Assembly (NCBI RefSeq): GCF_001625215.2
Contig: NC_030383.2
Location: 57,526,949-57,590,948 of the forward strand
From: Daucus carota subsp. sativus
Taxonomy: Eukaryota > Streptophyta > Magnoliopsida > Apiales > Apiaceae
Length of the DNA: 64,000 bases
Reading direction: 5' to 3'
Shown: in pieces, positions 19,758-31,504 of the stretch
How the letters are laid out: each line of letters starts with the position of its first letter
Position numbering within the stretch: position 1 is the first letter of the stretch
Made by a program: the position numbers and the translations under genes
Notes under the pieces: generated by a model
Databases searched by the model: none
Told to the model about the DNA's origin: nothing
What the model saw: only the letters and a program-made list of their open reading frames with translations

Positions 19758-22700
19758 CTAAGCCTTATCATGCAGCTGAACACTTAGTGCTCCGCAAGTC
19801 TGAGTCCTTGTCAGTTGTTGCGCCACAAAACGCATAGTAGGTCGTGACCCTGGTGCATAAAGTGTGCAAGCTAGCAATGCATTAAGAACCACTTTCACTT
19901 CCTCTGCTATTTTGTCTTTTGGAGGTGGAAGCCGGTTGTCAAGTGTTATATCCTTCATGATCAAGTCCTGATCAGTGGCCAAAGTCGTCGAAAGGAGCTC
20001 CGCAGGGTGTCTTCCCATCATTACCTCCAATCCCACCACTCCGAAGCTATAAACATCTGATTTTGTTGTCATAAGCATACAAAAGGATAGTTCTACACAT
20101 GAAACAAAACATGCATGCATGTTATTACACCCAAATGTTTACATTTGGTCTGGGCACGAAAGTTAAGAAAATAAGTAAAGTAAGAAAAGTGAGGATAGTG
20201 GTGGGACCAGTTGATATTTAATAGTATATAGAAAGTATGTATAATGGAGAAAAGTAGTGAGAGCAGTTGATTTTTATATTAGTAAAATTTGAGTATGTTT
20301 GATAAGTTTTGAAATTTATAGAATTGGATGGGACGTCTCAAAAGAAAAGCGTAAAGAAATGGTTGGTACTGACGTGAATTATAATGAGATGAAAAAGATG
20401 CACCTGGTGCCATGTAGCCATAAGACCCTGCAGGCTTAGTCAAGTTTGATGAGTCTGTACTCAACAATCTTGCAGTGCCAAAATCTGAGAGCCGCGGCTC
20501 CAATTCTGTCTCCAGCAAAATGTTATTCAGTGATACGTCCCTATGCACAATAGGTGGAGAGCAGTCATGATGCAGGTAAGAAAGTGCATGAGCCAATCCT
20601 ATAACAATTTTCACTCTTGTATCCCAATTTAAAGCAGAGGCAGCCTCAGGACTATACAATAACTTGCTCAAGCTACCTCTCTCGACAAATTCATATGCCA
20701 AGTAAAGGTAATTGTCTATGGAACAGAATCCATGGAGTTTGATAATATTGCGGTGCCTAACTTCTGTCAGTGCTTGAATTTCATTCTCAAAGCTCCATCG
20801 ATTATTTTCTGTAGCACTGCTGGAGTCTGTTATATTCAGCCTTTTTACTGCAACAGTCTCACCATTAAACAGTTTGGCCTTGTACACAGTTCCAAATCCT
20901 CCTCTTCCAATGCAGTACCTTTCACTGAAATCTTCAGTGGCTCTCACGATATCACTAAATGTAAACCTCCCTTCTCTTTCCCAAATCAGTGACTTAAAGT
21001 TCTTGGAATTGATCGCCTCTAAATCATGTTTCTTGATTTTTTTTTGACATATTAAACATCCAACAATAACAATAGTCCCAGAAACTAAGAGACTGACCCC
21101 TGCAACACTGCCACCAATTATTGATTTTTTACTGGACTTCGATGATTTGAAAGACAAATCCGGACATGGGGACAATCCTTTAGCATCTCCACACAGAAGA
21201 GGGTTTCCATTAAAAACTTTTTCCACTGTGTGTGGGAACAAGGGTATAGGGCCAGACAAGTTATTATAAGATAAATCAATAGTGTCCAAACTAATCATGC
21301 CCGTAGATAGGGAGGAGGAAATTTTACCTGAGAGCTGATTGTGTGAAAGATTTAAATTTTGCAAAACCTTCTGTTTTGCCAAATTAGAAGGAATGGTGCC
21401 TGAAAGTGAATTGCTACTCAGGTCCAAAGTAATTTGCAACTGAACCAAATTGCCAAGTTCAGATGGTATTACTTCTGAAAAACTGTTCTGGCTTAAGTTC
21501 AGGCTCAATAAGCTCTCACAATTCCCAAGATCTTTCGGTATGCTTCCCTTCAATTTGTTTGAAGACAAATCAAAATAGTTGAGCTTTGATAGTTTGCCTA
21601 AACTCTTAGGGATGTCTCCAGTCAAATGATTACGGCTCAAGTTGAATTTCAACAACTGGATCAAATTTCCCATTTCATTCGGAATCTGACCTGTCAACTC
21701 ATTCGATTCCAGCTGCAAAATTTGCAAATTCTTTAAGTTTCCAAGCTCAGCTGGGATGGCACCTGAAATTTTGTTCTGTGACATTTCCATGTTTGCAAGA
21801 CTTTCATACTTTCCCCACTTGGAGGAGAGTTCACCCGTAAATTTATTGCCGCTCAGAGATCTGAAAACAAGATATGGATGAAAACCAAATGCTTCAGAAA
21901 CATTTCCAGAGAACTGGTTTTTATCAAGACGGACTCTACTCAATGTGGAGCACTTTCTCAGGCATGATGGCAGGACCCCTGAAAAATTGTTTGCAGTTAC
22001 TGTAATCCACGAAAGGGTTAAACTACTGCACAATCCTTCTGGCAATTTTCCGGAGAATCTGTTGAACGAAAAATTAACAGTGGACAGATTGAGATTCTTT
22101 TTTCCAAAGTCCTTCGGAAGGCTACCAGAAAACCTGTTATTGTGAAGATGAATTAAGTTCAAGTGACTTAATTCCGCAATTGTATCAGGCAGCTCTCCAT
22201 TAAATTGACAACTTTAGAGATCAAGAGTTTCCAGCTGTGTCAAGTTTCCAATCTCAGGTGGAATAGTTCCACTAAGATTATTGGAGAACAACTGTAAGAG
22301 CACCAATTTGGTGAGCTTTCCTATTGTTGCTGGAATTGAACCTTCTAGATGGTTTCCTGACAAGTCTAATTCCAGAAGCTCTTTCAAATTTCCAATCTCT
22401 CTGGGAATTCTTCCTCTGAATTTATTACTATACAGATACAGGTATGTGAGATTTGTCAACATACCAATTTCAGGAGGAATATTACCCGTAAAGGTATTAT
22501 TTTTCATGTATAGTTCTGTTAACTGAGACCAGTTGCTGATGAAATGTGGTGACAGCTCACCAGAGAGAAAATTGTCTGATACGTCGAGTTGGGAAATTTG
22601 TGTAAGATTTGAAAACGACAAAGGCAAAGGCCCGGTAAGAGAATTCACAGCCAGAGCCAAGAAGGTGAGCTTGGTGCACAAGCCAAGCTCAGGAGGAATA

Positions 22701-23467
22701 CTAGAGTTCAGATAATTTTCTTTGAGATCAAGAATTTGAAGCTGCCTAAGTTGACCTATTGAAGAAGGAATTGGCCCTGTGAAGTTATTCCTTCCTAGGC
22801 GAAGTTCTTCTAACTTGAAAAGCTTGGAAATATTTCTTGGCAGTAAGCCTGTCAACTCATTCCTCGACAAATCAAGAAAAATTAAGTTCCTTAAATTTAT
22901 CACATAAAATGGAAATCCGGAAGCAAGCTCATTGTAGTATAAACTGAGGTATGTCAAAATTGGCATGTCCGAAAACAGAGACCAGTCTGGACTAGCCAAG
23001 TAGTTTGAGCCCAAGTCCAAATGTTGCAGCTTCTGAAGATGGCTAATTTGGTAAGGAATTGTACCATTTATATAATTGTCGTAAAAGCTCAAGTACTGAA
23101 GCTCTGCCAGGTCTCCAATCCCTCCCGGTATAACGTCTGACAGCAGGTTGTGACTCATGTCCAAAGAACTGAGGTTCGGAAATGAACCAAAACTGAAGTG
23201 AGCAAGTGTTCCATTAAGGTCTTGACCAGAAACATTGAGCTTCGAAACTGTTCCTGCAGAATTGCAGGTAATGCCAGTCCAGTTACAGAGGTTTTCGAGA
23301 CTGCTTGAGGACCAGGAACTGAGAGAAGCAGATGGTAATAAACTGCTCTTCCATTTGACAAGTGCTTCTGCCTCAGTTCTTGGTGATGATGTTAGAATTT
23401 GTGGAACTACTGAGATGAAAAGAACACTCAGCAGTAAAAAAACTAGTGGACTGTGAAGTAGGGCCAT
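19758..23467 (-). pseudogene. MIK2-like LRR receptor kinase, copy C, one nonsense codon
   Basis: Exon 1 is 23467-20404 and exon 2 is 20092-19758, joined at phase 1 so that MAP continues as MAPELSF. The total is 1133 codons, the full length for the family. Features: signal peptide (1-25), LRRNT cysteines at 61 and 68, about 24 LRRs, a transmembrane segment near 783-806, glycine loop IGRGGFGTVYKA near 853, Lys875 in VAVK, HRD at 975-977, DFG at 995-997 and the APE glutamate at 1022. All catalytic motifs are present. The only break is TAA at codon 418 (22214-22216), where copy A has CAA. The rest of the frame is undamaged, so the stop is recent or an allele. Unless read through, it would yield a secreted 417-residue LRR fragment. 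The kinase intron contains a decayed Stowaway element. Confidence 0.92.
20133..20392. mobile_element. Decayed Stowaway-type MITE in the kinase intron
   Basis: The stretch AGTTTTGAAATTTATAGAAT followed by TGGGACGTCTCAAAAG is the reverse complement of the left half of the element at 17893. The ends are degenerate and no TA pair can be assigned. Confidence 0.45.
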
Positions 23468-23511
23468 TAGTGTTGGTTTATATTTGGTTGGAATCTAGTA
23501 AGATTTTCTGG

Positions 23512-23520
23512 GATTTATAG
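23512..23520 (-). promoter_or_regulatory. TATA box of receptor kinase copy C
   Basis: CTATAAATC on the minus strand lies 45 bases upstream of the ATG, as in copy A. Confidence 0.6.
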
Positions 23521-25319
23521 TAGTGTGCCTAATGTTAGGCCACAAATATAAACTATTTCTTTGTGAGAAGAACATTACACTAGCTTGACTCTACAGTCAG
23601 TCTTCATAAGGGAACTAACAGAGCAATTTCTTGTGTCTACTTTTTCTTATCAATAATCAACAAAAACTCTGCTTTATAGCTCTTTCTATCATCACAAAGA
23701 TTTATTTATTAAGCACTCTTCAGAAACTTCTGATATTGGTTTCTGGCTTCAGATTTTCTAAACATGGAAAAATCACACACCATTCTGAATCTCGAATTTC
23801 TACCACTTTTTGTTAACATTGAGGAAAATTAGTACTAGATGTCACAACTATTTCTTTACACTTTCGAAACTTATCAAATATAGTTAAATTTTATAACATA
23901 AAAATCAAATTTATACATTAATTATCAATAGGTAGCTGGCACGTATTTTAACGCTAGAATATAGCTTTATAGATTATTTTATTATTTTTCTTCAGAGTAA
24001 ATATTTATTGTTTAAATTTTTTATTCAACAAGAAAAAAATAAAATAAATTATACAACTATATTTTATAGAAGCCTGCGTAAAAAAACGGTGTATAAATGA
24101 GTGGGAGGAGGAAGTATATTTTAGTGACACCAGATTTCTATATTTTTACATTCCACAGAATTGTTTAACCCTAATTTTGGGGATCAAGTATCTGCTTCCT
24201 GGTTTCCAGTTATAACATATTTATGTATCTGCCCAAACTTATATGGATTCAGAGTTCAATGTACTATATATGATGTGATTCATGTTGTGGTTTGGATTTG
24301 GTCACAGCTTACTTTTGACAATAAGCTTATTATGTAGAAAAAAGCATGCATTCTGCAGGAACCTTAAAGCTTTTGAAATTTACACAATTTCCGGCAGGAA
24401 GAATATATCAAGGATTAATTTAGGTGATATGTTCTCATTATAGTTTCTTCATACTCTTTCTATTATATTTTTATAACATATATTCACCATTTTTCTGCCG
24501 TAAGGATTGGGGATAGAATTTAAGTGATTAAAAAATAATATATATAATCTTATTAGAATTGGTATTTAAGTACTTTTGTTCCAGATAATAGATGCATCTG
24601 AACAAATTGCATTGCATTTTTGTCTATGTTAACTTCCGACGAATTCCGTCGTAAGTTATTGGACACAAAAAAATTTGGAAAATTGAAATTACCTCCAAAA
24701 TATATTGAGAAAAGTTGAATTTACCGCCTGCTAACTTAAGAAGTATTCCGTCGTAAGTTTTTGGACACAAATTTTTTTGGAGAATTGATATTACTGCCAA
24801 AATATTTTTGGGGAAAAATTAGAATTTAGCGCCCTGCTAACTTACGACAGATTTTACTTTCCGTCATCAGTTCAATTTTAGTTCCTAGAAATTATTATTA
24901 AAATAATATACCTAGGACATAAACTTTTTAGTCGTAAGCACTTACGACGGATTTTTTATTTCATCGTAAGTTCGGTGTCTGCGCCAAGATTTTATTATTA
25001 AAATAATATACGTACGGCGGAATACATAGTCTTTCGTAAATTTATCTAAATTTACGACGGGAATATCAGTTCCGTAGTAAATTTTTCCGTCGTAAGTTTT
25101 CCGTCGTAAATGACCCATATTGTTGCAGTGTAGTTTAAATTCTGATAATATAGTTGTTTTTTTTTGCCATCCTGATAATATAATTTAAATGAGTTAGATT
25201 TGGATTATATCATGCTCATATACAAATGATCATTTATTTGAATGATCTAGATTTGAAATAATTAAAAATATGATTTCAATAAGACTCATCAACAAAAAGT
25301 TTCTATGTTCTTTTATTTT
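23521..25319. other. Intergenic: receptor 5' flank and spacer
   Basis: No gene is seen. The sequence follows the same order as 2744-4150, ending with the TTCTATGTTCTTTTATTTT stretch where a receptor fragment is inserted. A CACTA-like element interrupts it. Confidence 0.55.
24610..25130. mobile_element. CACTA-like non-autonomous element
   Basis: The right end reads CACTGCAACAATATGGGTCA on the minus strand, and the left end starts CATTGCA, a degenerate match. Sub-terminal repeats of the type TTACGACGGA occur about ten times in both orientations. The paralogous spacer near 3960 lacks it. No transposase is present in the 521 bases. Confidence 0.6.
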
Positions 25320-25491
25320 TGAGATTGCTCGAGGAGCAAGAACTGAGAGAATCAGATGGTAATGAATTGTTCTTCAATTTGACAAGAGCTTCTGCCTCAG
25401 TTCTTGGTGATGATGTTAGAATTTGTGGAACTACTGAGATGAAAAGAACATGCAGCAGTAGAAAAACAAGTGGACTGTGAAGTAAGGCCAT
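25320..25491 (-). pseudogene. MIK2-like receptor kinase 5' fragment
   Basis: The first 57 or so codons match the receptor signal peptide and the start of the LRRNT region (RTEAEALVKLKNN), then the match ends at 25320. Trp and Cys residues of the cap are lost. Its own copy of the 5' flank follows to about 25.8 kb. It is inserted in the spacer between a full receptor and peptide gene 3. Confidence 0.85.
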
Positions 25492-26530
25492 TAGTATTGG
25501 TTAATATATGGTTGGAATCTAGTAAGATTTTCTGGGATTTATAGTAGTGTAGCTAATATTGTTAGGCCACCAAATATAAATTATTTCTTTGTGAAAATAA
25601 CATTAGTTACCCTAGCTTCACTCTACTGTCTGTCTGTCTTCATAAGTGAACGGAGCAATTCTTTGTGTCTACTTTGTGGCACATGCTGCTTTATAGCTCT
25701 TTGTATTATTTCACACATTGATTTGTTAAGCACTCAACAAACTTCTGATGTCAACATTACAAAAGCAAATTTTTTTCTCGCTTCAGATTTTCTGGACATG
25801 GAAAAATCACACACCATTCCTCAATCTCGAATTTCCACAGAGGAAAATTAGTACTCAGTCGGCCGTCCCGTCCTTGCGTTGTATGCGCTTAGGACGGAGG
25901 GCTAATGTTTTTATAGTTTAATAAATCACTTTTTTTCTTTTGAATAAAAATTAAAATGATAAATTTTTATTCGAAAACAGGAAATTTTAAAAATATATTA
26001 TAGAACTATATTTTATAGAAGGTTTAGATTACGAAAACAGTATAAATGGGTGTTTGACGCGTAAATTTTATCCATTTTCTAATTAAATAAACATTTTTAA
26101 ATAATAAAACCGGGTTATAACCGACCGGCTGGCAATCAATTTTGTATACAGAAATAAAACGACAACATTTTTGTCTGAGAAATTATTAAAAATTTGAGAA
26201 AATATACACAAAGACTTAACCGACGGATAGAGGTGTCGGTTATAATATAGACACGTCGGCACTAAAAACTGACCATACTCTTGTCGGTCGGTTAAAATAT
26301 TTATATAGATGCCTTGTCAGCAAGGCAGAACGACATCGTTCTTGGTAAAACCGACCGATTACGTATGGTCAGTTTTATCCCGACACTTTTTTGTTGCCGG
26401 TCGGTTTTATCCTGTTTTTTTAGTGGTTGGTACGTATGAAGTATATTTAGTGACATGAGATTTACTCGTATTACCAGGTACGTTCCATTCAAGTTCGCGT
26501 GAAGATGGAAAAAGCTTATATACAATTGTT
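25492..26530. other. Second receptor 5' flank and MITE-rich spacer
   Basis: No gene is seen. The first 350 bases repeat the receptor 5' flank. A decayed Stowaway-like stretch lies near 25.86-26.06 kb, followed by the palindromic element listed separately and the start of the peptide promoter block at about 26.47 kb. Confidence 0.55.
26107..26420. mobile_element. Palindromic MITE with ACCGACCG ends
   Basis: The left stretch ATAACCGACCGGC and the right stretch GCCGGTCGGTTTTAT form inverted ends, with several internal copies of ACCGAC in both orientations. The superfamily is not clear and the borders are approximate. Confidence 0.45.
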
Positions 26531-26539
26531 TATAAATAG
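26531..26539 (+). promoter_or_regulatory. TATA box of secreted peptide gene 3
   Basis: TATAAATAG lies 87 bases upstream of the ATG. The distance is greater than in copies 1 and 2 because about 35 extra bases (an A-run and a duplicated GATATCAGCTT) lie in the leader. Confidence 0.65.
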
Positions 26540-26625
26540 ACGCATAAATCAATGGATCTAATCAAGATATCAGCTTTTGTCAAAAAAAAATAATAATAAT
26601 AAGATATCAGCTTATACCGGTATAC

Positions 26626-27505
26626 ATGGCTTCATTCTCTAGGGCAAGATTTATCTATTTTATCATAGTGGCCGTTATTATACTGCAGCTCGTTTTAACT
26701 CAAGCAGGTTTGTTTCTTATTATTATATTTTTTTGCCCAAAAATATTTATTTTCTCTTTCTAAATATTTTTAAAATTTTTTATATGTATTCAAGTGTATT
26801 AAAAAATACTTTTACTTCATTTTATATTAGTAATGTGAATATATAAAAGTCTGTATCCGTTTTCTTATATATTAAATGGTAGAATTTTAAAAAATAATAT
26901 TAAAATATTATTTTAATATATGTTTGCGAAATATGAGAAGATAAATAAAATTAATTAATGAGACATGGTGATCTTATCAACTTCTAATAAATATAATACA
27001 AACATTAAAAAAATACATAATTGCACCCACTTTCTTTCATATTTATAATTGAATAAACTCAAACACTCTTGAGCTTGTTATTTAGATAAGCGTATCCTTA
27101 AAAAATTTACATATAATATTTTATTTTCATGCGAGTTTTAATTTTATGACTTTTTTTTAGTCATAAGACTATTTAAGAATTAAATCAATTGAATTCTAAT
27201 AAAAGACACGGTATATTTTGTTGAATATAAAATCTGATGTTTATTTGCACCCGAATCATGTTAAATATATTGTGATTAAATTTGTATGTAGTTGGGATAA
27301 ATGAAAATGTAGATAATGAAACAAATTATAATGAGATTTGGAACATTTCAAATCTATAAAACACAGAGGGTGCATAATAATAATGATTTAATCCTCGTTT
27401 TTATCTGCAGCTGAGTTGGATAAAGATGACAAAAATCCTCCTTCTCGACCCCGGCGTGGCCGTGGAGGAGGAAGAGCTCCCCATGCAGCTAATTATGGCT
27501 CATAA
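26626..27505 (+). CDS. Small secreted peptide precursor 3 (two exons, 58 aa)
   Basis: Exon 1 is 26626-26707 and exon 2 is 27411-27505, phase-1 GT-AG intron, 58 aa. The signal peptide starts MASFSRARFIYF and ends LTQA. The mature part is AELDKDDKNPPSRP followed by RRGRGGGRAPHAANYGS. It shares PPSRP and GGGRAPHAAN with copy 1 but differs in the linker and the last residues. The promoter block, intron position and 3' UTR are those of the family. An intact NPF transporter starts 1.1 kb downstream and a MIK2-like receptor lies 3.2 kb upstream on the other strand, the same order as at 1-9200. Confidence 0.75.
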
Positions 27506-28625
27506 ATCATGCATGGTTTACAAGATCCTCGAAGCATATATAGAAATGGATTTATAATACAAAATGGACCATCATTTCGACTGATCCATTAGTTACTAAT
27601 TAATTAAGTGTTGGTTAAAATATTTTAAATATTGCATTCTCCCTTCCCATTTGTATTGAGTTTACTTACTTTTGGTTGTATTGATATTAACGGTTGAAAT
27701 AATAAAGAGCAAGGAGTACAATTGTTACTGTATTGAACATAAATTAGGTTTTATACTTCTCTAAGGTCACATTGATTGATTAATAAATTTCTGTTTTTAT
27801 GTATTTCATATAACTTATAAATTGTATTGATATAATACCAGTGATTGAAGCATGAAGGTGTACTCTTTGTAAAAAAATGTTAGATATTTTAAAAAATAAT
27901 TTTATAAAATTTGATATCTATATTTATAGATAAGAGTTTTTTACTGGTGAAATTTATACATACTATCTCTAAAATTTATTTTTGACATATCACCTGAACT
28001 TTAAGATACAAATTTTGTAGGGTCGGACAGGGCGTATCTAGCACACAAATGTTAAGGGGCATGAAGCAATTTTTTGAAAAACACCTGTATATTTTTAAAT
28101 TTTTTGGGGGCACTTTCATAATTTTGCAAAATTTAGAATGGTGAAAAAATATAAAAAAATAAATTAGGGGAACAAGTGTCCCAGTGCCTCTTCCTAGATC
28201 GCCCTTAAGGTGGGAGATGATCTTACTGAAGTAAGGGGTTAATCCCCGATCACAACATGCAGGCAAACAATTATAGTTGTTTTCTTCACCATATATATAA
28301 AACATGTTATATAATAAGCCTTGTTGTCGGAGATATTCTTTATACTTAAACAATTGATGATAACTAATATATAAGCAGCTGCATCTGTACATTACTAGAA
28401 AAAAACTAAGTGGCGACTATACTAATGAATAAATTGGATACATGTTTTTGTTCTTTTACCAACATGAATATCTATAAGAACTCACTTCATTGTGAAACTA
28501 TTATAAATACAGTTCAACAATGCTGCAAGATTCAGTTATTATCCTGCATTTCGGCAGAAAGTATCTGCGTTATATATAAGGAACTGATTTCTTGATCTGG
28601 ATGATTAATAAAGTTTAAGGTGAAA
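27506..28625 (+). other. Peptide 3 3' UTR and NPF 5' flank
   Basis: The peptide 3' UTR extends to about 27.75 kb. From 28.2 kb the sequence is the NPF 5' flank shared with 8.04-8.45 and 11.95-12.3 kb. No further gene is seen. Confidence 0.6.
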
Positions 28626-31504
28626 ATGACGATGGAAAAAGTAGTTGAAGAGAATGGAAAGAAGAGTGGGGAGGAGTACACAGAAGATGGAACAGTTGAT
28701 CTCAAGGGTAATCCGGTGCTGAGATCGAATACAGGGAGATGGAGAGCTACTTATTTCATTATAGGTATGTCAAAATTGTCATTGACCGATTCTTTCAAAA
28801 TCTCGAGTTGTTGGGAGGAAGGTCTACTAAAATCATATTATATCTCATGAATCTCGAAGTCTGATATCATGTTAAGTAATTAATTCTCCTAAAATCTCGA
28901 GATGTTGGGAGAAGGATTTATCAGAATCATATTATATTTTAACAAAAAAATGTGATTGACTTATTTCAGGACTCGTGAAAATAGGTGAAAAAAGTCAAAC
29001 GTGTTATAAAATAATCAGAGAGAGCATTTAGTAGTAGAGTGAAAAGTTAAGTTTTAGCTTGCTACGACAGAGGATAAATGTTTTACCATTATGTTTAATT
29101 TCGATAATGATTTGTAGCGTATGAAGCATTTGAGAGGATGGCGTTTTATGGAATCTCGACAAATCTGGTGTTGTATCTAACAAAGAAGCTGCATGAAGGA
29201 ACTGTGAAATCTTCAAATAATGTCACCAACTGGGTTGGCACTGTCTGGCTTACTCCCATTCTGGGTGCCTACATAGCCGATGCTCATCTCGGCCGATATT
29301 GGACTTTCATCATTTCAGCCATCATCTATCTCGGGGTATGAAAGCATATACAGCTCGAAATTATCGTACAACTCTTCAAAGATTGATTTTTTGAATTCGA
29401 GATTGCAGAATAGAATAAAATGAATCAATATTAGAGCTGGATTCCACACATACTTGTGTTACCCGAAAAAAAATGTCCGACAACTTAATCCTAAGTTTTT
29501 GACGGATGCTACACTATCATTCAACGAAAAAATACCTAACTATTTAGTTTTTCTCATTCAGCATTTTTTCGTACAATACTATTATTTATCCCGTGAGTTT
29601 CTTTGCGTAACTTTTTAGCACGTATTTTGAGCCTCCTCTAAAGTATAATTGCATAATAATTTTTTTATTTTTTTCCTCAAATAAAAGTTCAACATTTAAA
29701 TTTTATTAAAAAAATTTTATGAAACTATATTTTATTAAATCTCAAAATACAACCTGCCGGAAAGGAGAAAGCAGTATATATATATGACCTTGACTATGTT
29801 TCATGTTTTCTATTGCTGTGCATTGGCTTAGCATTTGTTATGTAACAGGGCATGTGCTTGCTAACTCTAGTAGTTTCACTAAAATCTCTCCGGCCACCGT
29901 CTTGCGGCGGCGATATAAAAGATGTGAACTGTAACAAACACGCCTCACCATTTCAAGTGGGTATTTTCTACTGTGCACTGTACATAATTGCACTGGGGAC
30001 CGGGGGGACCAAGCCCAATATCTCAACTATGGGTGCAGACCAGTTTGATGAATTTGAGCCCAAAGAAAAAGCCCAAAAGATGTCATTCTTCAATTGGTGG
30101 GTCTTTAGTGTCTTCTTTGGCACACTCTTTGCCAGCACCTTCTTGGTCTACATCCAAGATCATGCAGGCTGGGGACTTGGATATGGGCTTCCCACAATTG
30201 GGCTCTTTTTGTCAATATTGGTGTTTTTAGTGGGCTCACCTTATTATAGACACAAGCCTGCCTCAGGAAGCCCAATTACTAAGATGGCTAGAGTCCTTGT
30301 GGCCACTGTTAGAAAATGGAATGTGGCTGGCCCAAGTGATCCAAAAGAACTTCATGAGTTGAATCTTGATGAATATTCAAAACCTGGAAAATATAGAATT
30401 GACCACTCTGCTTCATTAAGGTCAGATTAATCACTAATTGTGTTGTTTATGGTCTTAATGTTCATTCTTTTGTGTCCATAAGTCATGGTAGTTTAAATTC
30501 TATCTTTTTTAGTTGAAGAAAAAATGAGCATAGAGCGGTTTGGAAGGACTTTTTTTAGATGTCACTGATACGGGAGTCTTGTGCACTGGGTACGACCTCT
30601 CACTCATATATTTTTTTCCCCCAGGATACTAGATAAAGCGGCCGTTGCGGATGGAGTGAGCCCTCCTTGGATGCTATGCACAGTGACTGAAGTTGAAGAA
30701 ACAAAACAAATGGTGAAAATGGTGCCAATTTTGTTGTGTTCATTCTTACCTAGCACCCTGTTAGCTCAGGGACAAACTCTCTTCATCAAGCAAGGTGCCA
30801 CTCTTGTTAGAAGCATTGGCCCTCATTTCGACATTCCTCCAGCATCTCTGATAGCCTTTGTCACAATCTTCATGCTGATCAGTGTCGCGATCTATGATAA
30901 GTTCCTGGTTCCTGCACTACGAAGATACACCAAAAATCCAAGAGGGATCACAATGCTGCAGAGAATGGGAATTGGCCTAGTGATACAAGTCATAATCATG
31001 ATCATTGCTTCCATTAGTGAACGAAAACGCTTAAGTGTGATTAAAGAACATGGTATCACGGAGAAAACTCAGATTGTTCCGTTGAGCATTTTCATATTAC
31101 TTCCTCAATATGGCCTAATGGGGGTGGCTGAAACATTCTGGGAAGTTGGGAGGCTGGAATTCTTCTATGATCAAGCTCCGAAAAGCATGAAAAGCTTCGG
31201 GACAGCCTATTACACAACTAGCTTGAGTATGGGGTATTTTCTCAGCAGTTTTATACTAACAACTGTGGCTAATTTCACTAAAAGGCATGGCCACAAGGGG
31301 TGGATTCTGGACAACTTGAACGTCTCTCGCTTAGACTATTTCTACGCGTTTTATGCTGTTCTCAGCTTTATTAACCTCTTGTTCTTCCTGCTCGCTGCAA
31401 AATACTTTGTTTACAACAAAGAAGACGAATATGCCACATTAGAGCTGGAAAACCTCAAGGATTCTTCTGATAAGAATGCTCTCTTGAAAGATGAAACAAT
31501 GTAG
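28626..31504 (+). CDS. NRT1/PTR family transporter (NPF5.2-like), copy 1
   Basis: Four exons: 28626-28764, 29118-29335, 29849-30420 and 30625-31504, giving 602 aa, the usual family length. This is a proton-coupled MFS carrier with about 12 membrane segments. The ExxER motif (EAFER, residues 49-53), needed for proton coupling in this family, spans the first splice junction. The POT signature GTGGTKPNIS is present in exon 3, and a charged central loop separates the two six-helix halves. The family carries nitrate, di/tripeptides or other small solutes; the closest named relative I recall is Arabidopsis PTR3/NPF5.2, a wound- and pathogen-responsive peptide carrier. The substrate here is inferred only. 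Start: the ATG at 28626 matches the start in the paralog. It lies next to a paralog with identical exon lengths for exons 1-3. Confidence 0.92.

Noticed and set aside
6538-27505. Assignment of the peptides to the SCOOP family because MIK2 is the SCOOP receptor
   Set aside because: The essential S-x-S motif is absent and SCOOPs are known from Brassicaceae; proximity to MIK2-like genes alone does not support the name.
28410-28595. Small frame upstream of NPF copy 1
   Set aside because: It lies in the NPF 5' flank; the matching regions near 8.25 and 12.1 kb carry changes in it, so it is not kept as protein.
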